Assembly (NCBI GenBank): GCA_028023455.1
Contig: JAQFVV010012396.1
Location: 7,358,085 to 7,422,084, forward strand
DNA: 64,000 nt
Direction: 5' to 3'
From: Epiperipatus broadwayi
Taxonomy: Eukaryota; Onychophora; Udeonychophora; Euonychophora; Peripatidae
The notes under the pieces are model-generated. The model did not search any database and had not been told where the DNA came from. It was given only the letters and a program-made list of their open reading frames with translations. Position 1 is the stretch's first letter, and every line of letters begins with the position of its first letter. The position numbers and the translations under genes were made by a program. This document shows positions 13,038-26,869 of this stretch, in pieces.

Positions 13038-13099
13038 GTAAGAAGATTATTATTGTATATTATTATAGTACTTAGTATTATGTAGTAATTAGCTGAAAT

Positions 13100-16000
13100 T
13101 AAATATGTTTATATACAATGTATTTAGTATTGGAAAATATGGTCTTATATTTAATGATTATATTCTTTATAATCTTATTAATATAACAGTACATGAACAT
13201 ATACATCACTATTAGTAAGATCAAATAATTTTCAAAAACAAAATTTGTTCTCCAGAACCATATGCTACAAAAAACATATTTAACAAATTAATCTAATGGC
13301 ATAGTTATTTATTTAAAAAGTCTTATCTAGGTATAAGTTCTTTTGTCATTATTATATTCTCAAAAAGTTTGATTTTATTATATTTACAAGCTATATAAAT
13401 AAAAAAATCTTTAAATATGATATTATAGGGAAAGGCCTCTTTAACATCTCTTTACAGAGAAACACTGACAAAAAAGACTATATTCACCAGCTGTAATGAG
13501 AGCTCAATATTTTCTTTCTTTGTTTTACTCTGTAATTAAAAATATTTAAATATACATTTACTTATCAATTAATTGTTGAATATGTTGCTTGATTATGGAC
13601 CAACTATCTCCTTGAAATCAAAAAATTTTCAACTTTCACCATTTATTTGAACTGCAAATTTGGACAGATATATTGATATACTAGCTATTGTCATAAGATT
13701 CTTTATAAAGTGAGTATATATATATATTATAACTTTATGGTCAGACTTGATGTTTGTCAAGTCTTATTTATGCGGTCAAATGTGTAAAATTTTAATTTTT
13801 AATTGATAATAATTGAGATGTATTAAATCTGTGTATTATATCAGTGGTATGTTATCGTAGTTGTCAAATTTTATTTTAAAATTAAGTAAATTTTATCAAT
13901 AAATCTCCTGAGAGTGATAAAGACTTAGACTGTTCAAGATATGCTAAGCCCTCTGTCAGGATGTGTATGAGATTTTATTATGCAATCTGTCCGATGGACT
14001 AATTTTCAATAATATTAAAATAATATTTTTTTAGTGTTATTATTAATTTATAATTATAGAGATATTTGATATTTTATTATTAAATAATAATCAAAAAGAT
14101 TTAAAATTATAACTGTTCTAAATTAATCTTTGTAATTGATCCTTAAGTACATTTTTATTGTGATTTAAAATAATTTTGAACAGCTTGATTAGTTATCACT
14201 AATGAATATAGATGGAGAAGTATTAATTGTATGCACATACCACGCTTTTATTGGTTTATTTTATTTTTTTTGTACAACAATGCTCTTTGATAAAGGTATA
14301 AATAAGCTAACATAGATAGTAGAGGGGGAATTAAAAGAATGAGGGAAAAGATAACAACATCTAAATTCAAAATTAAAAACCAAGAAGCTGAAAATTAATA
14401 ACACTGGATTCGAATTGAACCAAATCAAAATGATAATCAATTATATTTTGACTCATAAATAATGGAGAAGAGAATACACTTCCTTGCATGCATTTGACCT
14501 ACTGATCTATCAATTTCCAATCACCAGGATTTCACATTAAAAAAATGGGAACCATTTTGGAAAACAAATACTTTGTTCAAAGGGACTTCATATTTAAAAC
14601 CAGACAAGAAATCATAAGCATAAAATTTTATTCTATATATTACTACAATTTTAATTATTATAGTTATCATGTGCATTTAAAGATTAATGATGATTTGTTG
14701 GGGATAGCAAGAAGAAAGAAAAGAAAAATATTCTGTGTGTTCGATTGTAAAATAAATATAAAATACTTTTTGCCTTTATATCAAATGTAATAGGAACCAG
14801 ATTAAAAGTAATTAGAACAAAACTTTTTGAATTTAAATTTAAAAAAAAAAAGAAATCTACTTTAAAGGGAGGTCCCTAGTGACGATTTTTTCAGACGCTC
14901 ATTGCTAAGGTTTACAGCCTTGTTAAAACTATTATTTAAAGGATATTAAAATTTACATATATTATTATATATTATAATGCATGAATTTAATTTATATATC
15001 AAAATATTACTCTGATAAATTTTTAAAAAAAAAACGCTTGTTTACTTCGTTGTTAAAAATGAATATTAGAATGCGTTTACCATGTTGGTAAATGCAAAGA
15101 ATATTTAACTTTTAACTTAATTGAATATACTTATTGCAAATCTTGATGAAAGAAAACAATAATAATTTATAATAGTCTCATGAAACAAAAGTTTAAAAGT
15201 CACATATGGTAAAAAGTAGATAGCAACTTCTTAATTACTATAGGGGAATACTGGAGTTAACACTAGATTAAATATTAATAATAAGATTTTAGAATACTTT
15301 AAAATGCAGGAATTGTTCTTAATTATTCCAATATATTATTGCGAATGGAAAAAATCAATAAAAATGTTTTTGAGAGAGTTTTCTTTTGTGGTCAAAGTTG
15401 AAAATATTATTTAAGCTACAGCTTATTTAACATTACTATATTGTTATTTTTGTTGCCATAAAGTCTTGAGTGTTTTATTTTGTTTTTACTTTACCAGGAT
15501 AAAATACAAACAATATGGATGTGTCGCCTTGTAAAATATTTTGCCAGCTGACAGTGATATCATTCTCCCTTGTCAGTCAGCTTATAGTGAAGAATTTATA
15601 TTATGGACTAAGGGAATAAAATAAAATATAATAATAGTGATTTTTTTGTATTTTTCATGTTTACTATTATCTTATATTAGTTTTGATATATGATATAAAC
15701 ATGCAATTACTCTGAAAACAGATTAAGGTAAAATTATATATAATTTTTTTTCTTACTGGTTAAGTTAATATTAAATTAGGCTTGTTTAGATAGAGAGAGA
15801 AATACATCTCTTACATTTATGAGAATTGTTTATTGACATTCTATTTATGGGTAAACAAACAGAATAATTTGTCAGAAGCATAATAGTATTTACTTATGAT
15901 GACATAATTATTTTATTGTATGGAATTTTCCATATAACCAGATATACATTCATTTTATATCTTTACTATATTTTGCCTATAATTTAGTATGACCACTTTA

Positions 16001-19000
16001 GTTTATAGAATTTATGCTATTTTTCATTGACTGTGGCGTTTCTTATTATTACAAATTTTATTATGCTTTTTAAAATATTTTATAGTCATTTGACTTACAG
16101 TATTTTTGTTGGCTTCATATGCTTTGTTTGAGGTTGGATATTTATCTTTTTAGCTTTTAATGTAAGAATTATTTTATTTTGCCATTGTTTTGATGAGGAT
16201 TTATGCTTGTTTTCATTTGATAAGTGTGAGAAAGATAATTTTATTAAATATTGTATCATTGATATTATGCATTGATAGATGGAATATGTTCTCCCATTGC
16301 TTATTTTATGAGAGGATTATATTATTGAGGCTTATAATTATTTTATGTTTAGCTAGTATAGTTTAATGGTATGCATTCTGTTCCCTTGTGTTGAGATGAT
16401 GTCCACAGATTTTGTACCTAGGAAAAAAGTATTGGAATCTGCCATATTGTTCTGAAGAGCCTTTCTTTATTGTCTGATCCCTCAGGATGATTTTTAGTTA
16501 TTTTGCACTGTGTATGGTGAAGTTCTTGGGGTTTTAAAATTGTATGGCAATGATAAGGTAGAGTTAATTTCAGGGACATTTGTTTATCTATAGTATTTAG
16601 CTAAATGAAAATAGTGTATGTATTGTGCTGTGGTACCTTATCAACAATTTACAAGCAAACCAATAAAATTTATTAGTAATTTTAAAATTTATCTTGTATA
16701 TGGCATAATAAGAGATACACATATAATGTCATTTCATTTCCATCAAGCACTAGTTCACTGATGGATCAATAAGACATTGCAGTATTTAAGATGATTATTC
16801 TGTGGTCATGGGCAAAGTTTAGCATCCTGTATATATTTCACTTTTGGTGTCTGTTTCCATATTCATATAATGGATTGCTGAATACTAAATAATAATTGTC
16901 ATTTGTGCGTCATATGATTATTGTCATTATCATATTACTTATGAGTAAAGTTCAGTTATATTTTAATGCTGTCAATAGCATACTATAGGTGGATATTATG
17001 AATAACAGTTACTTAGACATATCAGTAATCAAAATTGTTAATAAATCTAAAGGGAATATACCTGTAACTAAATTAATATACTTTGTTTTATGTTGTTTCT
17101 GAAATTATATGTTTTCAGTTATCTATTATTATTGTATAAAGTTGTAAATAGTTTAAATAAATTTTGTTGTTTGAAAATGTATTTACTTGTCTGTGGCCTT
17201 ATTGCTAGTCATCATCCATAGTATTATTGTTATTGCTATCAACACATTATCTTATCGTCTTAAAATCATCATCAATCAATATAATAGATTTTATTACATG
17301 TTAATGTATCACAATGAGTTTTAATAAGCTCTTACATTTAAAGTACATTTAGAATTTATGGCTTATTGATCAGAACACTGTTGACCTTAAGTACATGTCT
17401 TATTTTAAATAATATTTTAATGATCTATTGGTTTTGGAATAACCTGTTTATTTGAATCATTAGATACATCATTCACTGATCTTGATCATATTGCCATAGT
17501 TATTTAATAAAAGATAGTTTGTAAATTATTGTGTTTGCTTTATTAATAATTTATTTGTACTTCATAAAGCTTAAAGTTCACATTACTGTTAGTATTGGGA
17601 TTGCCAAATATTCTTTATTAATTCTATTTTGTTTCATGAGCTGTCTTTGTTTGTTATATTTGGATAGTGGCAAAATCTCTCTCACTGACCCAAGTATATC
17701 TTTTAAAATAGTAATATTCAAGATATTTGAACCCTGAGAAAAATAAATTACTAATTCACGGTCATAATTTTGAATTTATGGTAATTTTTATGACTAATGT
17801 TATTTATTATGCTTTGAATTAAGTTACGTTTATCTTCACAATTTTATTGATTCAGTATAACTTTAAGATGTAAATTTTTTCTCTAGCTTTTTTTTTTTAA
17901 TGTATAGTTTATCTTAATTTTGTGGTTAAATATTCTGGTTTAGTCAAGCTTAGAATCCATACTTTGTTTTATTTTATCTTACCATCATTTAACACAATAT
18001 TAGTTTGGCTTCATCATCAACATTGTTTTCATATTTCATCTGGATCTTTCTTTTATTTCTCATCCTCATTTTATCTTAATTCATTATCATAATTGATTCA
18101 TCTTTCATTGGCTCCTATTCTATCATCATCTTAATCATTCATCATCCTAACACATTTTCTTTCTCTTCTCCTCACTCTTAGGGTCATTCATTTTTATTAT
18201 TATTTGTTTTTGTCATCCATTTAGTCGTTCGTCTACATCCTAATTCATTTATCACCTAATTTATAATTCAAATTCCATATTCATTTCATAGACCTGATTA
18301 TTAAATATTTATTGGTTTTGCAAATTAAATTTATCAAATAATATTTTGCTTATGGATTTTAAAGCTAGCTTAATCAATGTTGATACTAGAAGTTATTATC
18401 TTCATGGACACTTTGTGACCATCCTTAGATTTACCAATTCACACTAGCCTTGTTGGTTTTAAGAAAAAATTTTTATGTATATATTCTTGTTATCCATATA
18501 GAGATGGTTACAGTATATATATATATTAAGTAATTTGCTTGGAAAAATACCAAGAAAGTCTTGAATATTTTAAAAAGTGTACTTAATAATATCTTTGATT
18601 CTGTAATATTGAGCAACAAGTCTCCAGTATCAAATTGATTATAGAGTAATTGTTTAATTTAGGTGTCTGCTAAAACTGATTTATTTACTTGAAGATGGAA
18701 AATATTAAAATCTTATGTATAATCCTTAGATTTATATATATATTCTGAAACCAAATTTTGATATTAAAGTTGGAGATTTAGCTGGACTTTTAATCTATCA
18801 GGGATTCATTAATCCAACAATCATTGAATATCCAATGTCTAAGGATAGAATTTTAAAAAATTATCATGGAATTATTTTTTTAACAATAAATTAAAACTGG
18901 TACTTTTTTTTAAAAATGTTTATTTATTTTAAAATGGGAAGAATACATGTGAATGTGCGTTTGTATTTATTCATTTTTTGTTCTTTTTAATCGAGTGAAA

Positions 19001-19024
19001 TCTACAAAATTTTCCATCTCTCTT
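13100..19024. other. SARDH: Intron interior, nothing coding recognised
   Basis: About 6 kb of AT-rich intron without supportable elements. Bases 18000-18260 are a pyrimidine-biased stretch rich in tcatcat and ttatt. A perfect tRNA A-box-like string (tagtttaatgg) near 16359 has no acceptable B box after it. Short open frames at 14545 and 17531 resemble nothing. Confidence 0.35.
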
Positions 19025-20785
19025 TTTGCCTATACATATAACATTAAGGTTTAAAAAAAATGAAGTGGATTCATTCTATCTTTTCAAAACACTTTATCTT
19101 GTGTTTGGAAAGGAGAGTATTACTTAAAAAGTGTTTAGTAGTTTGCAATGCACGTGTAGTGGGTGATCCCTAATGACTGTTACAGTTTAAAACATAGCAC
19201 TATATAAATAAATAACATATATATATACACACCTGAGTCTCTTTTTACGTGGATTTATTTAACGCGATTTTGAAGTTACGCAATTCGCGTTTCTCCGGAA
19301 GTCAAACTCCAATAATGCGCTATTACTTTAAATAATAAATTTCGCGTATATTGAAAGTAATAGTACATTATTGGAATTCGACTTTCATTTTAGTAATTTC
19401 AATATTTTCAGTGCTTTATAATAGTAAGATTTTATGCAATAATGAAATTAAAATCATGATTTCCACATTTTATGTATACACACATTAAATTTTACAAGAT
19501 TATAATGTAAATTTGTTCAAACATTGTACATGTTAATTTTGCATTTTAAATCACATTCTGTTTTTGCTTTTTAAAAAAGAACATAATCAATTATTAATCA
19601 TTTAGTGTCCGCAAGTTTATTTTTAAAAGGTGAGTAATAGCAGTGGGCACAATTAAAATTGAAAATTAAAAAATTAAAGACAAAAATAAGAATTTAATTT
19701 TTAGTTGTTAGATTAATTACTAATTATGTTGTCACCAGAAAACCATTAACACAACGTGAGAGTGACGTTGGCGCTAGTTGTTTTTTTCCTCTTGGGAAGA
19801 ATCTGATTTTTTACCAGTTTGCAAACGAACCTGTTTATCGGCAAATAGTGATAATAATTAAAACGTGTATAAAAAAATGTAAATTACTGTAAATTATGCA
19901 TAAAAATATATTGTTTTGAATAAAATTAAATATTATAGTTAAACAAAGTTTGTCTTGTATCAATTTTTTTCAAATTTGAAATTTTTTATTAGTCATATTT
20001 TATTTCCTTATTTTTTTTTTTGTGCGAATTTTAAAGTAATTTTACGTTGGTGCTTTGCTTTTACGCGATTTTTGAAAAATCACAGTCCGTATCCCCCCTT
20101 TTTCAAGGTAAGTTATGTCTATTTTTGCACGATTTCATTTGCACATGTTTTCTGAGGAACCTATCTATTGCGTAAAATGAGACCCAGGTGTATATATATG
20201 ATTAACATTACATCTAATACTGATGAGCCTTTAGTTGTAAAAATTTCACAAACATCAATAATTAAAATTTAGCAAATAGAATTACAAGTGATTAATTAAT
20301 ATTCTCATGCTATCATTTTCAAATTCTTAAAATTTATCTATACATATACATTTAGATTAAAAGGATAGAGTGGATTCATTCTATCTTTTCAAAAGAGTTT
20401 TTAAAAGTTTATTTGTCTACAACACATGTGTAGTGGGTGATCCCTAATGATTGTTACAGTTTAAGTCATAGCGCTATATAAATAAATAACTCATTATATC
20501 ATCTAATACTGACGAGCTTTACATTGTAAAAATTTCACAGATATCAATAATTTAAATATAGTAAATGGAATTAAAAGTTATTAATTAATAATATCTTTAC
20601 ATTCTCATTTCCAAATGCTTAAGATTTACCTTTATATATGTATATACATTTAGGTTTAAAAGGTAGAGTGGATTCATTCTTTCTTTTCAAAAGACTTTAT
20701 ATTGTGTTTGGAAAGGAGAGTATTCCTTAAAATGTGTTTATTAGTTTACTGCACATGTAGTGGGTGATCCCTAACTTTTTATAAT
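19025..20785 (+). repeat. ~298-bp tandem repeat array split by a TIR element
   Basis: The block gtggattcattct occurs at 19065, 20370 and 20668, each followed about 70-110 bases later by tagtgggtgatccctaa. Copies two and three are 298 bp apart. Copies one and two are 1305 bp apart because the 0.96-kb TIR element (19229-20192) has inserted between them; removing it leaves a unit of about 340 bp including a TA microsatellite. The unit also contains ctatataaataaataac and a CTGAYGAG string. The last copy breaks off near 20780. Confidence 0.85.
19229..20192. mobile_element. Non-autonomous TIR DNA element, copy 2
   Basis: The left end reads ACACCTGAGTCTC and the right end GAGACCCAGGTGTA, set in a TA-repeat. 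Internal sequence closely matches 5268-6217 over its whole length, with small indels such as an extra aaattaaaga. The CpG-bearing ends (tttaacgcgattttg) and matching interior make both copies fairly young. It interrupts the 298-bp tandem array, so it is younger than the array. Confidence 0.85.
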
Positions 20786-23730
20786 AAGCAAATAAAATTT
20801 ATAAAAATAATGAGCTGAAGTAAAATAAAATATTGATATCTAGATGTAATACATTAATGTTTGTTTGTTTTTTTACTTATAAAAACTATATTTCTGTGAA
20901 AAATTATCTTCTATGGTTAATTTTTTTATTTATGTGTTCAAAAGTCATTCTTTAATGGCATTAAGAATATAGCTCTCTTTAAAAATTATTCTACATAAAT
21001 ATTTAACAGGTTTTTTTTTATGGAAAGCAAACCCAGGGTTCTCATTTTTACAATCTAACTAACTACAATACCAACAATGTCAATTCACTAGAAGGATTTA
21101 TCTGATTATTAAAATATCTTAGTTTAAAATGAGGAAATTTCTTAACTGTTGTGGTATATTATTGGTTTCTTAAATATACCTATTAAATTTACCAATATAG
21201 GTTGTATTATTTTTTTGCATAAAACTTTTTTAGTTTTAAATTGTGTTATAGTTGATATAGTTAACTTGTGCATTGCTTAAATTTTTCAATTTTTAAAAAT
21301 AATTATAATAGGTTCTTTTTTCTCCTCAAAATTTAAGATATCTAAACATTTCACTTTTAAAATTCATTGTTATTATCACAGTCTTTTAAAAATTTTAATT
21401 TATATAATTAATATCAACAACAACATCATTTTTCACAAAATTACTCATATGCTTCCAATAACAATTATCTTCATCCTACTCTAGAGCCATTTGCTGTAAG
21501 CTTCAATACATTGAATACCAAACAGTGCAATCCCATAAATACTATACATCAAGGCTGGCCAGTTTTTAGCTTTTGCCTATGTTTAGTGAAGTCTTAGATT
21601 TAAAAGGGGAATCAATGTGCTTATATATCTAGCATATGTTTTTAATTCCTTTATACTTTTCACACTAATAACCTGAAATTAAAAAAAACAATAACACCAG
21701 TTTCCAAATACAGATTAATTCCCTTGCATAGCCATATAGATTTCATACCTGGTTAGTACTATTTTTTGAAAGCTCATTTTTATAGCATGTGCAAGCCCGT
21801 CTAGATTTTGCCTAGCAAGACCACAATATTAACACAACATCTCATATGCTTGCTCATATGTGCTTCCAAGTGCAGTTATCTTCACCCTATTTTAGGGGGC
21901 GGGGTGGATTACATTCTTGCACAGCACTTGAATTTATATGTAGATAGTTATCATATACAGTTTAGAATCGAAGCAAATGGTCTATCAGCCCCACTCAATG
22001 ATGTGTTATTGCTTGTCCATAGTATTGTATTATTTAGGTATTTCATCTGCCTTCAAGCACAGCACTTAATATACTAAATACATATATCCAATATGCAGAA
22101 ATGTTCATTAAATTTTGTGAATGATAGATTATTCGTTTATTTACATATGGATTAATGGAATAATAAACAAACCTGAATTAAAAAGTTGTAGGGATTCTTT
22201 AATTAATTAATTTAAATTTATCTTGTGTTATTGTTTTGAAAATCTACAACCTAGTATATATAAGTATGAATGTATATTGTATATATACACACAGCATTTG
22301 TGTCTTAAATGTTGACATTTTTTTAATTCACAGAAATTGTTGAAATATTTTTAGACAGGTTTCAATATTTTTTATCTTAATTTTTTTTTTTTTACTCTAT
22401 TACAACTTTACAAATTAAAGGATGTGTCAGAAGAGCTTTCGTAGTTGAAAGATATTCTTAACAGGAAGTATAGTGGACGTCATGACACAACCTTGATAGG
22501 GAACTCCAGTCCGGAAATTGATACCAATTTATGTGCTAGACAGCTGGGATGAGGATGAAGAGAACGGCTTATCTGATGAGAGAAATATTTACAATTTTTT
22601 TTTTTCATCTGATTTTTTAAAAGTAACTTGTTTTTATATTTAGGAAATTACTTTAATAATAATTAACTAAAAAAAATTAATAAAGATGTCAATTCAAATC
22701 AAACAGAACTTAGATATAGATTTATATTTTGATTGCCTCTTACTTCATCTTCACATTTTTCAGAATTCCTTACATAAAGCTACTAATCACTTTAGTCACA
22801 GTTTTAAATTTTAAATCATTTTAAAATTTCAAATTGCTTTAAAATTAATTATCTAGAGATAAATTTTCGTCTCATTTATTTTTTTTATGATTATTTGAGT
22901 ATCAAATTTTAAATTTTCATAATTGGTACATTATGTAATACCGTACCTTTTTTTTTTTTTAATTACATCTGTAACTTGAGTTTCACTATTTATTTAAAAT
23001 TTAATATTTTAATTTGCCATTAAAGAATATAAAACTCATATTTTAATTTTTGAATAAAAAATTTAATGCAGTTGACCTAGTTCAACAAACATACATTCGA
23101 AATTTTAAATATTATATAACAACCTTGACTTAATGATTTGAAAAAATAATAATTTAGAGCAACATATTCGTTTTCTCATTATCATTTATTGTTTACAACC
23201 TTCATTCCACAATATCTATAATAGCTTTTCAGGTTGCCTAATTTTATATTTATTTAACCAAATGAATAAATGTGATTACAGCCTTCTCACTATCTATCTT
23301 GCTAACAGTATGCATTGGCGTCTACAATTTAATAATCTCCATTTGGAAATCATCTTAATGATCTCATTAATTAAAGACAGCAAATTATAAAATTATGCAA
23401 TGCAGCTATTATTATTGAACTCTAATCGTATTATGGAGGATAGCCATGCTGGTATTACAGTGGTGGGGATCCTAGGTTTCAAAATGAAAATGGTGACATG
23501 GTATTGGCAACTGTGGAACATCTTAAATGTCAGGTAAGGCTTTTATAAAGTGATCTTCTCTTCACCTAAGAAACACAATAAAGTCAACTTAATATTGAGG
23601 GTATATCAAAATTAAAGACTTTCTACAAATCAATTATTCAGCACTACACTGGTGTAATTTTATTTCAGAAGACTCACTATTCAGAAATATTATCAAAATC
23701 ACCTTTTCCTTTATTTTTGCTATAATATCT
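20786..23730. other. SARDH: Intron interior with weak repeat and exon-like traces
   Basis: Two segments near 21441 and 21850 share a ctcatatg...cttcca...ttatcttcaccct pattern and may be an old local duplication. The second is followed by an odd GC-rich string (gggggcggggtgg at 21895). The stretches 22430-22580 and 23430-23540 have less biased composition than their surroundings, and the latter could be an old exon or transposase piece. Nothing can be named. Confidence 0.3.
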
Positions 23731-23892
23731 TATGTAATATATATTAAGGTTATAAACTTAAGACTATGCACCTAGTTGTGACAGTAGAGACCTCTACAAA
23801 TCTTTAACACAAGATTAATAAAAGACAAGAGGTCCCTACTGTCGCATCTAAGTACATAGTCTTAAGGTTATAGCCTTAATATATATTACATA
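23731..23892. repeat. 162-bp hairpin with 65-bp inverted arms
   Basis: The left arm 23731-23795 (starting tatgtaatatatattaagg) and the right arm 23828-23892 are inverted copies with 7 mismatches in 65 bases around a 32-base AT-rich loop. The size and full-length arms suggest a foldback MITE. It ends 35 bp before the Penelope-like element begins. No target-site duplication beyond TA could be identified. Confidence 0.8.
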
Positions 23893-23927
23893 TGTAATGA
23901 GTATGTGCTTAACAAATTATTAATTAT

Positions 23928-24000
23928 ATCTTATATAAATCCAATTTATCCAAATCACTTTGAACACTTTTTAGCAAAAAGCTTTTATTATACATATGTT
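23928..24000 (-). repeat. Left inverted terminal repeat of the Penelope-like element
   Basis: Read on the minus strand this matches 30063-30134 almost base for base from ataataaaag through tgctaaaaagtgttcaaag to tttatataagat. Unlike the right end, it lacks the hammerhead-like motif, the similarity fading just before GAAAC. Confidence 0.85.
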
Positions 24001-24211
24001 TGAAGTTATACATATGACAATGGAACAACTAGGAAGTATTAAGAATTTGTTGGATTATTTAAAACAAAAATATGTATAGAAGAAGTAAATTTAATGAATG
24101 TGTGATGGAATAGTATAATAAAATTATATATATTAAAATTATATAAGAATAAGAATAATATAAAGTACCTAAAAATGTGATGATAATAATATAATACCTA
24201 AATTCATTAAA

Positions 24212-26580
24212 ATGGAGAAATTAAGAAGAGCACTGAATAATAATGAAATATTTATAAAGAATATGGAAAAGAATGTCTTAAAAAAGTACATTAGAAGTTG
24301 TTATAAAAAGAAAAAACATTTATATAAAAAATAATAATAATATAGAATTCATATTGAGGGATAAAATAACAAAGAATGAATAAGATAAATTTAGAGAATT
24401 ATGTGAGATAAAAAGAAGTATGAAAATGAGAAAGCAAATGAGAGACATGTTAAAAAATTTAAAATATTGGTAGAAGAACAAAAAATAAAAGAATGCATTA
24501 TAAGAGATGACAAAATGAATAATATACAGAATCTTTCAAAGATAGATTTTACAGAAGAAGAAAAATATATATTGAATAAAGGAATTAAATATGTGCCAAT
24601 TGGAAATAACATTAAGAAAGATGTGATAGAGATAGAAGCAACAATAAAAAAAAAATAGCACACGATTTTGTAGAAGAAAAATATGAAGTTCATTATTATG
24701 ATGACAAAGATATTACAAAATTGATAAATAATGAAGAGAAAATATGGTTTGATGAATTTAAAAAAGAAATAAATAATTTGATATATAAAATAGAAAATAA
24801 TAATAATTTTGAAAATAGAAGTATGGAGAATATTTAAAAAAAAAACCAAAGAATTAATAGGGAAGAAAGAAATCAGGAATATTAAATCTAAGTATGAAGA
24901 AGAAGTGGTTTTCCTAAAGTGAGATAAAGGAAATAAATTAGTGATATTAGATAAAAAAGATTATTTAGAAAAAATGAAGGTTATGGTGAGTAATAAGGTA
25001 TTTGAAAAAGTTAAGAAGAATGACTGCGAATTAAAAAATAGAAAAATATATACATTAATTAAACATATTTATAAAGAGGGTTTAATAGACAGGTCAACAT
25101 TTGAGAAAATAGTGAGTAAACAATGTAGAACAGCTAGAATATATGGGGCTCCAAAGATTAACAAAGAAAATATACCACTAAGGCTAATTATTGATTGTAA
25201 GTGATCTTACTTAAAAAAAGTTTCAAAATGGTTATTGAGTGAAATTTTTAAAAAATATGCTAATGAGTATGAAAATTCCAACATTTAAAATAATAAAATT
25301 TTAATAAATGAAATTAATGACATATTTAAAAAATATGAGTACAGAAATTTAACATTTATAAAAATGGACATTGTGTCAATGTATACAAATTTAGATGTAG
25401 GAAAAGCAATAAATTTAGCTACAGGAAAGTATATTAAGGATAAAAATAACAAGATATAATTACCTGTTCATATATTGCCATATTTAATGGAATTATGTTG
25501 TAAGGATGTAACTTTTGAATATAATAGGGAATTTTATAAGCTAAGAGAAGGATTAATAATGGGAGGAGCTCTAAGTGAAATTTTAAACAATATTTATATG
25601 AATGAGTTTGATAAAAATATAACACAAAATAAAAATGCTCCTTTGTTTTTTTAACAGATATGTAGATGATTATTTGATGATTTTTAATAAAAGCCAAAGA
25701 CAAATAAACTGGTTTATAAATGGTATTAATAAAGTGGAAGTGAAAATAAAATTTACAGTTGAGAAGGAAGAAAATATATCTGGATATAATGTTTCAAAAG
25801 AAATTGATAGATAAAAAATGGTATATTCAAACAAATATTTATAGGGAGAGCAATATTGGTAACAAAATAACAAGTTGGTTTTCTAACATTAATGGGAAAT
25901 ATAAAATTAGTTGTATATATTCAACAATATACAGGACTGCAATGTATTGTTCAAGGAAAGAAGACTATATTAAACAAAAACATTTAATAATAAATGAGTT
26001 AAAACAGAATGGCTGTACATATAATTAAAAGGAATATTGAAAAAATAGAGTATAAGATAAATAAAAATGAAAAGAGTGAAGGGAAAAAGAAAGGTGAAAA
26101 TAGATATATAGGAATAAAAACAATAATATTATAGTGAATAAGTGTATTAAAATTATAAAGAAGATTAATAAAAAATGCAAAAGAATAATTACTATAAAAA
26201 TAGTTAATAAAAAAAGAGAAAACATTAAATTTAATAGATAACAAATACATAGGATATAATAAAAATAATAAAGAGATAATTAATGGAGAGTATGTGATAA
26301 AATGCAAACAATGTTTAGATAGTGTGATTGATAACAAATATGTGGGAGAAACAAAAAAATTCTATAAAAACAAGATTAATACAATATATGTCAGACAATA
26401 AATCACCGATATATATACATATGAAGGAAACATGACACAAATTTACTCAAAGTTCAATAAAAATGGTGTTATATACAGACAATATTAAAGAAAGAAAAAT
26501 AAAGCAATACTAATAAGAAAAATAAAACCAAAATTTAATAGGGATTCTGGGATTAGGATGAGATTGGTATAGATATAGTT
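24212..26580 (+). pseudogene. Penelope-like reverse transcriptase with GIY-YIG endonuclease, broken
   Basis: Translation across frames gives the family order. The N-terminal frame (24467-24658) reads LSKIDFTEEEKYILNKGIKY. The 24941-25204 frame, opened by DKGNKLVILDKKDY just upstream, includes ARIYGAPKINKENIPLRLI, the YGLPKIHK-like motif. Later blocks read MDIVSMYTNL (about 25363) and FYKLREGLIMGGALSEILNN, then the catalytic RYVDD (YVDD at 25659-25670). After the RT come a post-RT frame (25759-26028) and a degenerate GIY-YIG part with YVGETKK (26339-26361). Multiple stops and frameshifts (for example near 24837, 24921, 25458 and 25654) make it non-functional. The coding strand is strikingly poor in C. 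Confidence 0.85.
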
Positions 26581-26869
26581 TCTAAATGGAATATGTGAGG
26601 TAAATATATAAAGAGAAACTTATTTATAAATGAAATATGGGTTGTAAAGAACAGTTAAGTTACATAGGATTATAAACATGAGTATGTTTATAGATATTAA
26701 ATATTAGGAAAAATTTAGTGTAATATTTACATATAAAGCAGTATAAGTTTATAAGAGAATTATATAATAATATAAGTTAAAGTGTATAAATAATATATAA
26801 AGTTTTAGTGCATATAGATATTTAGTTTAAATAATATGTAATAGAGGAACTAGGGTATGAGGATTAGTG

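Noticed and set aside
16350-16430. Possible tRNA gene or SINE with a perfect A-box-like tagtttaatgg
   Set aside because: No cloverleaf and no acceptable B box follow.
20205-20600. CTGATGAG and CTGACGAG strings in the 298-bp tandem units as hammerheads
   Set aside because: The first box fits but no GAAA box follows at hammerhead spacing, so no ribozyme was annotated there.
21808-22077. 89-codon plus-strand open frame as a gene
   Set aside because: No family motif, no splice context and partial overlap with a locally repeated segment.
24391-24849. 152-codon minus-strand open frame
   Set aside because: It is a low-complexity F/I-rich shadow of the A-rich Penelope coding strand.
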